A stretch of 64,000 bases of DNA, taken from positions 62,001 to 126,000 of the forward strand of contig JAKFVL010000009.1 in assembly GCA_021732215.1 (NCBI GenBank), given 5' to 3'. The notes beneath the pieces were generated by a model, which saw only the letters and a list, made by a program, of their open reading frames with translations, searched no databases and was not told the origin of the DNA. Made by a program: the position numbers and the translations under genes. This DNA comes from Hyphomicrobiales bacterium (lineage in GTDB: Bacteria > Pseudomonadota > Alphaproteobacteria > Rhizobiales > Xanthobacteraceae). Positions within the stretch are counted from its first letter, which is position 1, and each line of letters begins with the position of its first letter. This document shows, piece by piece, positions 37,393 through 44,883 of this stretch.

Positions 37393-38580
37393 TCATGCGC
37401 CGCGGAATTTCGGGCGGCGCTTGGCCATGAACGCCGCAATCCCTTCCACGGCATCATCGGATCGGCTGGCGGCCACGATTGATTCCTTCTCGGCCTCGAG
37501 CTGATCGGATAGACCCGTTTCGAGGGATTGGCGCAGCATGCGGCGCACCGCTCCGTAAGCTCGCGTCGGTCCCGCCGCGAGCGTGGCGGCGATCGACGAC
37601 GCTTCAGCATCGACGGCATCGCTGGACACCAGACGCGACACCAATCCGAGGTCAAGCGCTTCCGTCGCGGATAGACGGCGGTTGAGCAGAAACAATTGCT
37701 GGGCCTGCCGCATTCCGACCATCCGCGGAAGAAACCACGTATTGCCACCATCTGCGGTCAGACCGAGGGCACCATACCCGAGCGCAAACCGCGCATCGTC
37801 TGCCGCGATCACAATATCGGCGCTGTAAAGCAAGCCCAATCCGCCACCGCCGGCACCGCCTCGAACCGCGGCTACGACAGGCGCATCGATACTTGTAAGA
37901 CGTTCGATAGCGAGGTGATAGCTGTCGATCATCCGGCGAAGCTGGTTGGGTAACTGTTCGCGCGCGGTTCCGACGAAAACGCCGAGATCTCCTCCAACCG
38001 TGAAGTTCGGTCCGTTTGCCAGGATAAGGACGGCGCGAACATCGGCATTCTCGGCGATCAGGGTCGCGGCTTCGGCAAGATCGTCAGCCATGTCCGGATT
38101 GATCGCGTTGCCCTGATCGGGCCGGTTCAGGCGCAACGTTGCGACGCTGTCTGCGACATCAAGCAGAACGGTGCGTAATGGACCGGCGGCCTCACGCCAG
38201 CGCGCCGTGTCGGTGAACTGCTCAAGCGCCCGGATACGCCCGTCTGCGAAGGCGATCAGATGCGCGAAAGCCGCATTGAGGGCGGCGCCGCCCTGCCTGC
38301 CACGGCCAAGATAGCGGCCAGTCACGAGAAGACCTCCGTCGGCAAGATCGAGGAAACGTTCGGGTTCGGCGCGTGCTTCGAAATGGCGGGCTATCGCGCC
38401 CCAGCCGTTGCGGCGCATTGCGGCAGGTCCATCGTGCTGACCGCCGATGCCGAAGGGCATTCCATCGGCGGTGCGGCCGATGAATTCCGGATGCAGCAGC
38501 GATTCGAGCTGAGCTCGGTCGCCCGCAGCGAGCGCGGCGTAAAGGGTGCGTGCCAGCTCGGCGCGTTTGAAGTTTTCCAT
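37393..38580 (-). CDS. Fusion of NTF2/SnoaL-like domain with enoyl-CoA hydratase/isomerase
   Basis: A 395-residue protein in two parts. Residues 1-130 form a SnoaL/NTF2-like cone (LARTLYAALAAGDRAQLESL, HPEFIGRTADGMPFGIGG, ALEQFTDTARWREA). Residues 137-395 form a crotonase (LNRPDQGNAINPDM, oxyanion loop NFTVGGDLGVF, GLTADGGNTWFLPRMVG). The crotonase active site resembles PaaG-type isomerases (Asp in TADGG) rather than two-Glu hydratases. ATG 38580 has GGGGA upstream. It ends the minus-strand catabolic operon. The NTF2 part may shape the substrate, act as a second enzyme, or drive oligomerisation; its job is unknown. Confidence 0.82.
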   Translation of the reverse strand: MENFKRAELARTLYAALAAGDRAQLESLLHPEFIGRTADGMPFGIGGQHDGPAAMRRNGWGAIARHFEARAEPERFLDLADGGLLVTGRYLGRGRQGGAALNAAFAHLIAFADGRIRALEQFTDTARWREAAGPLRTVLLDVADSVATLRLNRPDQGNAINPDMADDLAEAATLIAENADVRAVLILANGPNFTVGGDLGVFVGTAREQLPNQLRRMIDSYHLAIERLTSIDAPVVAAVRGGAGGGGLGLLYSADIVIAADDARFALGYGALGLTADGGNTWFLPRMVGMRQAQQLFLLNRRLSATEALDLGLVSRLVSSDAVDAEASSIAATLAAGPTRAYGAVRRMLRQSLETGLSDQLEAEKESIVAASRSDDAVEGIAAFMAKRRPKFRGA

Positions 38581-38621
38581 CGTCGATCCCCTTCCCGGCT
38601 GGTTGTCAGGCTGGTCGCGTC

Positions 38622-39812
38622 TCACATCCGTTTTGCGACTTCCTCGAGCATGACTTCAGTGGCGCCCCCGCCGATGGTCAGGACCCGTGCATCGCGTACC
38701 ATCCGCTCGATCGGCGTTCCCCGCATGAAGCCGGTACCGCCGTGCAGTTGCAGACAGCCATGCACGACCTCGTGCAGCACTTCGGGCGATAGCGCCTTCA
38801 CCATCGATACCTCACGAATGCAATCCTTGCCCGTCTCAAGCAGTTCGGCAACATGGTAGGCAAGCTGACGTGCGGCGGCGGCCTTGCTCGCGAGTGACGC
38901 CAGCTTCATTCGCACGGCTTGTTGTTGCCAGAGAGAGGCGCCGAACGCCTTGCGATCCTTGACGTAGTCGACCGTAAGTTCGATCGCCTTGGCAGATTCG
39001 CCAGCGCAGATGCCACCGATAACCAGGCGTTCGTTCTGAAACGTATCCATGATGCCGTAGAAGCCCTGGTTTTCCTCGCCAAGCATCGCATCGGCCGGCA
39101 CGCGGACATCGTCGAAGCCGATTTCAGCAGTGTCCGAACACAGCCAACCGTGCTTCTCGAGCTTTGTGACGGAGATTCCCGGCGTCTCGCGGGGCACGAG
39201 AAAAAGGGAGATACCGCGGCTCCCCTTGGCTGCCGGATCGGTCCGGGCAGCAACGATCAGAAGATCGCCATATACCGCGTTGGTAATGAACATCTTGGCG
39301 CCATTGATGACCCAATGATCGCCATCGCGCCTGGCGCGTGTCGCGAGACCCGCGACATCCGATCCTGCGCCCGGCTCGGTCACCGCGATCGAACAGACGA
39401 TCTCACCGCGAATGACGCCCGGGAGCCAGCGCTCCTTTTGTTTCGGAGTGCCGCGCAATCCGATATGGACCGCAGACATATCGGTTTGCACCAGCACGGA
39501 CGATGTAAACCCGCCGAAAGTCGAGCGGCCAAGCTCTTCCGCGAATATGAGGGATGCAAGAGCACCCATGTTGGTGCCGCCGTATTTTTCCTCAAAGCGC
39601 ATGCCGAGAAACCCGAGCGCGCCCATCCGGCGGAAAATTTCGCGCGGAATTTTACCGTCGCGCTCCCACGCCTCCGCTTGCGGAACAACTTCGGTCTCAA
39701 CGAAGCGCCGGACCTCCCGCCGCATCATCCTCAACTCCTCCCGAAGCGCCGGCGGATCGGCGAAATCGAACTGAAACGGCGCATTCCGTTCGATGGAGGC
39801 GTGCTGATTCAT
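38622..39812 (-). CDS. Acyl-CoA dehydrogenase
   Basis: A 396-residue FAD enzyme with the three-domain acyl-CoA dehydrogenase pattern: AVTEPGAGSDVAGLATRA, W-V-I-NGAKMFITNA, RKAFGASLWQQQAVRMKLA and a C-terminal LHGGTGFMRGTPIERMVRDARVLTIGGGATEVM. It makes an alpha,beta-double bond in an acyl-CoA. The short-chain-type catalytic Glu before GT is Gly here (IGGGATE), so the base is probably the helix-G Glu used in long-chain/isovaleryl types. Its ATG overlaps the stop of the HSL hydrolase gene (ATGA). It belongs to the same operon as the Rieske oxygenase. Confidence 0.9.
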   Translation of the reverse strand: MNQHASIERNAPFQFDFADPPALREELRMMRREVRRFVETEVVPQAEAWERDGKIPREIFRRMGALGFLGMRFEEKYGGTNMGALASLIFAEELGRSTFGGFTSSVLVQTDMSAVHIGLRGTPKQKERWLPGVIRGEIVCSIAVTEPGAGSDVAGLATRARRDGDHWVINGAKMFITNAVYGDLLIVAARTDPAAKGSRGISLFLVPRETPGISVTKLEKHGWLCSDTAEIGFDDVRVPADAMLGEENQGFYGIMDTFQNERLVIGGICAGESAKAIELTVDYVKDRKAFGASLWQQQAVRMKLASLASKAAAARQLAYHVAELLETGKDCIREVSMVKALSPEVLHEVVHGCLQLHGGTGFMRGTPIERMVRDARVLTIGGGATEVMLEEVAKRM

Positions 39813-40729
39813 GGCATTTGCTCCAGAGCAAGATTTAGGTGGCGCGCGAGAAACCCGCCAATGTCGGAGATGGCCCGGCGCGCTTCGAGCAGATCGTCCG
39901 CGTACATCTGAAAGACGTGAATCATCTCTGGAACGACGTCCAGTTTGGCATTTACGCCGGCGGCACGCGCAGTCTGCGCCAGACGGACGGCATCGTCGAG
40001 AATCGTCTCGTGATCCCCTGCCTGGATCAAAAGCGGAGGCAAGCCTGTCAGATCGGCAAACAATGGCGACGCGCGCGGATCGGCTCCATCGCCGCCGGCA
40101 AGATAAACCTTGGCCAGAATCAGCACCATCGCGTGCTGATGAACCGGATCAACCTTCGCACGCGACCGATAGCTGTCTCCGGATGCAGTGAGATCAACCC
40201 ATGGCGACAACAATGCGGCTGCACACGGCAGTGCAATGTCTCGCTCGCGAAGCGCCACCATAAGCGAAACCGCGAGACCGCCGCCGGCGGAGTCTCCTGC
40301 AAGAGCGATCTGATCGGCCACATAGCCTTGCGTCAGCAGCCAGCGATAGGCGGCGACGGCATCTTCAAGCGCAGCAGGGAACGGGTGTTCAGGCGCGAGG
40401 CGATAGCCGAGCGAAAGCGCGCGACACCCTGTTGCCTGCGCAATACGGAAGCATAGATCGCGATGCGAGGCGATCGAACCCATGCGGAAGCCACCGCCAT
40501 GAAGGAAAAGAATGACTCGTTCGCTGCGCGCGTCGTCAGCGCCGATCCATGCCGCCGGCACGCCGCCGGCATCGACGCTCGAGCAGATGCCCGGCACCGA
40601 GGCCGGATAGGCACGCTCCCAGTCGCTGCGCATCTGTTCGAGCGTCGTCTGCCTTGTCCATTGCCGATAGACAGCGCTCATCCGCGCGGCCACGCGATCG
40701 ACCGGCTTGATCGTGTGGGCCTCGCTCAT
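39809..40729 (-). CDS. Alpha/beta hydrolase of the hormone-sensitive-lipase family
   Basis: A 306-residue esterase-like protein. The HGGG oxyanion motif (FLHGGGFRMGS), nucleophile motif GDSAGGG, Asp in IQAGDHETILDD and His in EMIHVFQMY complete a catalytic triad. It would hydrolyse an ester, lactone or thioester in the pathway. ATG 40729 overlaps the SDR stop (ATGA). A much longer in-frame extension upstream lies within the SDR gene and is not coding. Confidence 0.88.
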   Translation of the reverse strand: MSEAHTIKPVDRVAARMSAVYRQWTRQTTLEQMRSDWERAYPASVPGICSSVDAGGVPAAWIGADDARSERVILFLHGGGFRMGSIASHRDLCFRIAQATGCRALSLGYRLAPEHPFPAALEDAVAAYRWLLTQGYVADQIALAGDSAGGGLAVSLMVALRERDIALPCAAALLSPWVDLTASGDSYRSRAKVDPVHQHAMVLILAKVYLAGGDGADPRASPLFADLTGLPPLLIQAGDHETILDDAVRLAQTARAAGVNAKLDVVPEMIHVFQMYADDLLEARRAISDIGGFLARHLNLALEQMP

Positions 40730-41469
40730 GCGCCAATCCCCATGCCGCCGGAGACACCGATCGTCTCGCCCGTGATGTAGGAGGCGGCGTCCGAAGCTAG
40801 AAAGGCCACCATTGCCGCCACGTCGTCCGGCTCGCCGAGCCTGCGCAGCAGTGTTGAGCCCGTCATTGCATCGCGAATCTTGTCGCCACCGGCGGCAACC
40901 GCGGCTTCCAGCATCGGCGTTCGAATGGGTCCGGGGGCAATCACATTGGCGGTAATCGCGAAGCGGGCGTTCTCGCGCGCGATACTCTTGGTGAACGCGA
41001 CAACTCCACCCTTCGCGGCAGCATAAATGGCGCCGCCCTTGGAGCCGAGCCGCGCGGCTTCCGATGCGACGTTGATGATGCGTCCATGATTTGCAGCCTG
41101 CATGGCCGGCAGGATGGCATGAGTGCAAGCGAACACGGAGAGGAGATTGACCGCCAGCAGGCGCTGCCAATCCGCGGGCGTCGTCTCGGTGAAGAATGTG
41201 TGCTGATCGATGCCCGCATTGTTGACAAGTATTGCGAACGGCTTCTCGGCGCTGAGCGTCGAAGCAACCGATTGCACATCGGAGACATCGAGCGCGAGTG
41301 CGCGCCCGCCGATGTCGTGAGCAATCCGCTCGCCTTCCGCCTTATCCACGTCAGCAATCACGACGCTTGCGCCGTCGTCTGCCAGACGCCGAGCAACCGC
41401 AGCACCAATTCCCTTCGCCCCGCCGGTGACAAAAGCACGCCGTCCCTCCAGCGGTCGACGCACCGCCAT
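40726..41469 (-). CDS. Short-chain dehydrogenase/reductase
   Basis: A 247-residue classical SDR with cofactor motif TGGAKGIG, NNAG (LVNNAGIDQH), catalytic Ser in NVASEAARL, Tyr/Lys in YAAAKGG, and Asp after beta-2 (IADVDKAEG) favouring NAD+. Next to a Rieske dioxygenase it could be the cis-dihydrodiol dehydrogenase. Beside crotonases it could equally be a 3-hydroxyacyl-CoA dehydrogenase. It starts three bases after the crotonase stop and overlaps the hydrolase gene. Confidence 0.88.
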   Translation of the reverse strand: MAVRRPLEGRRAFVTGGAKGIGAAVARRLADDGASVVIADVDKAEGERIAHDIGGRALALDVSDVQSVASTLSAEKPFAILVNNAGIDQHTFFTETTPADWQRLLAVNLLSVFACTHAILPAMQAANHGRIINVASEAARLGSKGGAIYAAAKGGVVAFTKSIARENARFAITANVIAPGPIRTPMLEAAVAAGGDKIRDAMTGSTLLRRLGEPDDVAAMVAFLASDAASYITGETIGVSGGMGIGA

Positions 41470-41472
41470 CGG

Positions 41473-42279
41473 CTAGTGTCCCACGAAACGCGGCGCGCGG
41501 CGCTCGATCACCGCGGCTAGGCCTTCCCGTGCATCGGCCGTGCCCGACAGGGCGGAGACGGTGCGAGCTTCATCAGGCAGGCACTGCTCCATGCTGCGGC
41601 CAACACCGTCCCATAACAGACGTTTGGTTTCTGCCAGCGCACGTGGCGCGCCAGCTGCGATCTCGTGCGCGAGCGCCTGACTTGCCAGCGCAAGCTCGGT
41701 CTCCGGCACCACCTGCGTGACGATTCCAAGCCGGAGCGCCTCGTCGGCCTCGATGACCGGATTGGTTAGCAGTATCCGCATCGCCTGGCGCTGGCCAACC
41801 AGCCGTGGCAGCGTCACCGATACCCCGGCATCGGGCGCCATTGCCACGCGGGTCGCGCCGGCAAGAAATTTCGCCGACTGTGCGGCAACAACGAAATCCG
41901 CGGCACAGACAAGTCCAAACCCCCCGCCGCCTGCGGCAAAGCCCTGCACGCTTGCAATGACCGGCGCATTGAGCCGGATCAGTCCTGCGACCGCCTGCTG
42001 CAGGTATGCGGTCGCTTGCCGTAGATAGTCGGGCAACGCCTCACCTTTGGAAGCAAAATCGCGCACATCTCCGCCGGCGCAAAAATTTTTCCCGGCCCCC
42101 GTCAGCAAGACGGCGCGCACGCCCGGCTCGCCGTGACAAACCATGATCGCATCGCAAAGCGCACGAAGAAGGTCCGCGCTCATGCCATTTGCAGCCTCGG
42201 GCCGGTTCAACGTCAGATGAGCGACAGACTCTTCGATGCGAAGCAATACCGGACCTTTGTCGATCAACGGCAGCGCCAT
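41473..42279 (-). CDS. Enoyl-CoA hydratase/isomerase family protein (crotonase)
   Basis: A 268-residue crotonase with LNRPEAANGMSADL, the oxyanion loop GAGKNFCAGGDVRDF, VQGFAAGGGGFGLVCAADF and PDAGVSVTLPRLVG. By my alignment to rat crotonase both catalytic Glu positions are replaced, while an Asp is present in APDAG as in PaaG-like isomerases. It is therefore more likely an isomerase, hydrolase or retro-aldol type enzyme than a plain hydratase. It lies 28 bases downstream of the oxygenase beta subunit. Confidence 0.85.
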   Translation of the reverse strand: MALPLIDKGPVLLRIEESVAHLTLNRPEAANGMSADLLRALCDAIMVCHGEPGVRAVLLTGAGKNFCAGGDVRDFASKGEALPDYLRQATAYLQQAVAGLIRLNAPVIASVQGFAAGGGGFGLVCAADFVVAAQSAKFLAGATRVAMAPDAGVSVTLPRLVGQRQAMRILLTNPVIEADEALRLGIVTQVVPETELALASQALAHEIAAGAPRALAETKRLLWDGVGRSMEQCLPDEARTVSALSGTADAREGLAAVIERRAPRFVGH

Positions 42280-42307
42280 GCTACATCCTCCCGGACAACC
42301 AGCGTAG

Positions 42308-42799
42308 TCAGATCAGAAACGACAGCGTGTAGAGCGCCTTCTCGTTATTGACGAGAATGACCTTCTTGTAGGCAATCTTCAACTCGCCGTCGACGATCCG
42401 CAGGCGGTATTCGTTTCGCGCGCACCACACGGTATCGTCGCGCAGGCTCGACTCAAAGATCATGCTGTTCGCGGCAGCGCCAATGTCGCCGTTCTGCTCG
42501 CCGGTCAGCTCGATATTGGAGACGAGCCTTCGCAGCCGCGATTGCGGCGTCTGGGTGTGGCGCTTGCCGGTCAGCAATTGCTTGATACGCAGGGAAATGC
42601 GCGAACGGTTGTCGTAGATGATCGACATTTCCTTTTCGGGATCGATATCGTCGCCATTGGCCGGCACCCAGTAGACCCCGTCATCGGTCCACAGCGCTTC
42701 CCACGCCTCATAAGCATGCTCGTCCTGGAGTCGCGCTTCCTTGTAGATGAACGCCGTCACGGCACTCATCAGCGTAGCGCTGCTTTCTTGCGAAAGCAT
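42308..42799 (-). CDS. Aromatic-ring-hydroxylating dioxygenase beta subunit
   Basis: A 163-residue NTF2-fold beta subunit: AFIYKEARLQDEHAYEAWEALW, DDGVYWVP, EMSIIYDNRSRISLRIKQL and a C-terminal RNEYRLRIVDGELKIAYKK condensed over the last 60 residues. Beta subunits stabilise the alpha3beta3 Rieske oxygenase. ATG 42799 overlaps the alpha-subunit stop by one base (TGATG). In-frame sequence further upstream lies inside the alpha gene and is not coding. Confidence 0.9.
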   Translation of the reverse strand: MLSQESSATLMSAVTAFIYKEARLQDEHAYEAWEALWTDDGVYWVPANGDDIDPEKEMSIIYDNRSRISLRIKQLLTGKRHTQTPQSRLRRLVSNIELTGEQNGDIGAAANSMIFESSLRDDTVWCARNEYRLRIVDGELKIAYKKVILVNNEKALYTLSFLI

Positions 42800-44058
42800 C
42801 AGCGCGCCTCCATCAGGCTGCGATAATGCCGCCAGATCCCGCGCGACGGGATTTCGTCCGTGACATGACCGACCTTGAAGCCGAGTTCGTCCTGGCGTTC
42901 GCGCTTCTCGCCGCGGCCCAGAAAAATCCATTCCGGATTGCGCGCCAGGACACCGCGATGGCAGCGCTCGTACATTTCCGAATCGTCTGCAAGCAACAGG
43001 CCTGCCGGACCGACCGACCCCATGGTCTGCTGGCGCAGGCGCCGGTTCATGTCGGGAGCGCCCTTGAACTGAAGCGCGGTGACATGCTGCACACTGTCAT
43101 CGACGGCAAGCGGCTGAATCACGAACATCTGGATCTCGGCGATGAACAGGTTCGGGAAGATCATGACGTGCGGCGTGCCATCGATCATGATTTCACGCGC
43201 TTTCTTGTCGCCATAAGCGGCCTTCATCCGCTCCGTATAATCCGGCAATCGTTCTTCGGTGGTGCCAAACCAGCTCATCGGCGCATCCCGCTTGCGGAAC
43301 TCGGGCCGCAGGTCGATCTCGGTATGACCGTTGCCATAATCGCGCGTCACCGCAGTCGACGCGCCGCCGTACAGCTTCCCGATCGCGCTATCGGCGACGC
43401 CGAAGATCGAGGAATGCACGAAGGCCGGATGATAGCCATCGCATTCGTTCTCGAGGATGAATTTCCAGTTGGCCTTGACGCGATGCTTGAGGAAGCCGGC
43501 CGTTACCTCGACCTCGCCTTCTGGCGAAAAGCGAACCAGACGATCGATGGTCTCGGCGGCGGCGCCAAGATGCTCTTCCAGAGAAGGCCCCTCCGCCGCG
43601 AACGAGCCGAACACAAAGCCGCGATAGGATTGCACCCGCGTCACACGGCCGAGCGACAGCTTCGACTTGTCCTGACCTTGATAACCGTCAGGGAAAGCGT
43701 AACCGACGAGCCGACCGTCATTGGCAAAGGTCCATGAATGAAAAGGACATGTAAAGGAGCGCGCATTGCCCTTATCATAGGAACAGACCTGATTGCCGCG
43801 ATGGGAGCATCGATTGAGCAGTAGATTGACCTTGCCCTGCTCGTCACGGGTCATGATGACCGATTGCGGCCCAATCGACTTGACCACGTAGTCGTTCGCT
43901 TTCGGAACCTCACTCTCGTGCCCGACATAGACCCAGGTGCGGTACCAGATGTTCTGCAACTCCGCCTCGAAGATCGCAGGATCGCTGTAAAGCGAGCCGT
44001 GGACACGATCCGGACGGATCAATTCACCCCACTGCGACTGGCGCGGCGCGATGTTCAT
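42799..44058 (-). CDS. Aromatic-ring-hydroxylating dioxygenase alpha subunit (Rieske)
   Basis: A 419-residue oxygenase component. The Rieske site is CSHRG, 16 residues, then CPFHSW (C-x-H ... C-x2-H). The mononuclear iron site is NECDGYHPAFVH (Asp, His, His). It would install two hydroxyls, or carry out mono-oxygenation, on an aromatic ring. ATG 44058 has GGAG eight bases upstream; ATG 44091 lacks one. No ferredoxin or ferredoxin reductase gene is present in the window, so electron donors must come from elsewhere. It is the first gene of the minus-strand operon ending at 37393. Confidence 0.93.
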   Translation of the reverse strand: MNIAPRQSQWGELIRPDRVHGSLYSDPAIFEAELQNIWYRTWVYVGHESEVPKANDYVVKSIGPQSVIMTRDEQGKVNLLLNRCSHRGNQVCSYDKGNARSFTCPFHSWTFANDGRLVGYAFPDGYQGQDKSKLSLGRVTRVQSYRGFVFGSFAAEGPSLEEHLGAAAETIDRLVRFSPEGEVEVTAGFLKHRVKANWKFILENECDGYHPAFVHSSIFGVADSAIGKLYGGASTAVTRDYGNGHTEIDLRPEFRKRDAPMSWFGTTEERLPDYTERMKAAYGDKKAREIMIDGTPHVMIFPNLFIAEIQMFVIQPLAVDDSVQHVTALQFKGAPDMNRRLRQQTMGSVGPAGLLLADDSEMYERCHRGVLARNPEWIFLGRGEKRERQDELGFKVGHVTDEIPSRGIWRHYRSLMEAR

Positions 44059-44130
44059 CGCAGCATCTCCATTGCCGTGCAAAACCGACACATCAGAACT
44101 TTGGCCAGTCCGTGCACAGGAATATAAATA

Positions 44131-44150
44131 ATCCGACTGACCGTTCGGAT
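44131..44150. promoter_or_regulatory. Operator-like inverted repeat upstream of the Rieske oxygenase operon
   Basis: ATCCGA-N8-TCGGAT is a perfect 6+6 inverted repeat 73 bases before ATG 44058. Its left 16 bases match 14 of 16 with the minus-strand reading of 29243-29258, inside the promoter of the oxidoreductase/Liv/ligase operon. Two near-identical sites at the heads of two functionally matched operons point to one regulator, most simply the TetR protein at 28453. Confidence 0.6.
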
Positions 44151-44342
44151 ATTAGCATCTGGACTTGAGGCGATCAAGGGCTTCTCAGGCCCCAGGCCTG
44201 TTTACGGCCCGGTTGCTGGTTGCTGGCCCGAATGAGCGCGCCACGAATGCGAACGAACGCGGGATTGCAACGTTGTCCATTATGCAAGCCGGATAGACGA
44301 TGTCGGCGATTGAAAAGCCGATTCTGAAGCGTGAGGATAGAT

Positions 44343-44816
44343 ATGGCCAAGAACACGATTTGCGTCTGGTTCGATAAGGATGCAGAAGCTGCAGCCCATT
44401 TCTACGCCGGAACTTTCCCCGACAGCGAGGTGAGTGCCGTCCACCGCGCTCCCAGCGACTACCCGTCGGGCAAGGCTGGGGATGTGCTGACTGTGGAATT
44501 TACGGTCGCCGGTGTTCCATGTATCGGGCTTAACGGAGGCCCCGTGTTCAAGCACAGCGAGGCTTTCTCTTTTCAGATTGCCACTGACGATCAACAGGAA
44601 ACAGATCGCTACTGGAATGCGATTGTCGGCAATGGCGGCCAAGAAAGCGCCTGCGGCTGGTGCAAGGACAAGTGGGGTATCTCATGGCAAATTACGCCGC
44701 GCGTGCTCACTGAAGCGCTGGCGATTGGCGGCGATGAAGCAAAGCGCGCATTTGATGCCATGCTGAAGATGACAAAAATCGATGTCGCCGCAATCAAGGC
44801 CGCGCGGCGCGGCTGA
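44343..44816 (+). CDS. VOC-family protein of the PhnB / 3-demethylubiquinone-methyltransferase-like group
   Basis: A 157-residue protein with the PhnB-type glyoxalase fold: CVWFDKDAEAAAHFYAGTFP, VHRAPSDYPSGKAGDVLTVEF, CIGLNGGPVFKHSEAFSFQI, and the family end CGWCKDKWGISWQITPRVL. Proteins of this group are common and mostly of unknown function. They were misnamed as ubiquinone methyltransferases. The start is ATG 44343 with GAGGA upstream; GTG 44331 is an alternative. It stands alone between two minus-strand operons. Confidence 0.85.
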   Translation: MAKNTICVWFDKDAEAAAHFYAGTFPDSEVSAVHRAPSDYPSGKAGDVLTVEFTVAGVPCIGLNGGPVFKHSEAFSFQIATDDQQETDRYWNAIVGNGGQESACGWCKDKWGISWQITPRVLTEALAIGGDEAKRAFDAMLKMTKIDVAAIKAARRG

Positions 44817-44841
44817 CGGGCTTGGTGCAGCCATGTCGTAA

Positions 44842-44871
44842 CCGCCAATGGCACACCCGCCAATAGCACAC
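44842..44871. repeat. Tandem 15-bp direct repeat in the convergent gap
   Basis: CCGCCAATGGCACAC is followed immediately by CCGCCAATAGCACAC (one mismatch). It lies in the 67-base gap between the stops of the VOC gene (+) and the amidohydrolase gene (-). It has no hairpin potential that I can see and is probably a slippage duplication. Confidence 0.7.
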
Positions 44872-44883
44872 GCGCGTGACGTT

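Noticed and set aside
40730-41170. N-terminal extension of the HSL hydrolase frame
   Set aside because: The SDR gene occupies this stretch with all its motifs, and ATG 40729 overlaps its stop in the usual ATGA manner.
44343-44816. Ubiquinone methyltransferase
   Set aside because: The family name is historical. The protein has the VOC fold and no SAM-binding motif.
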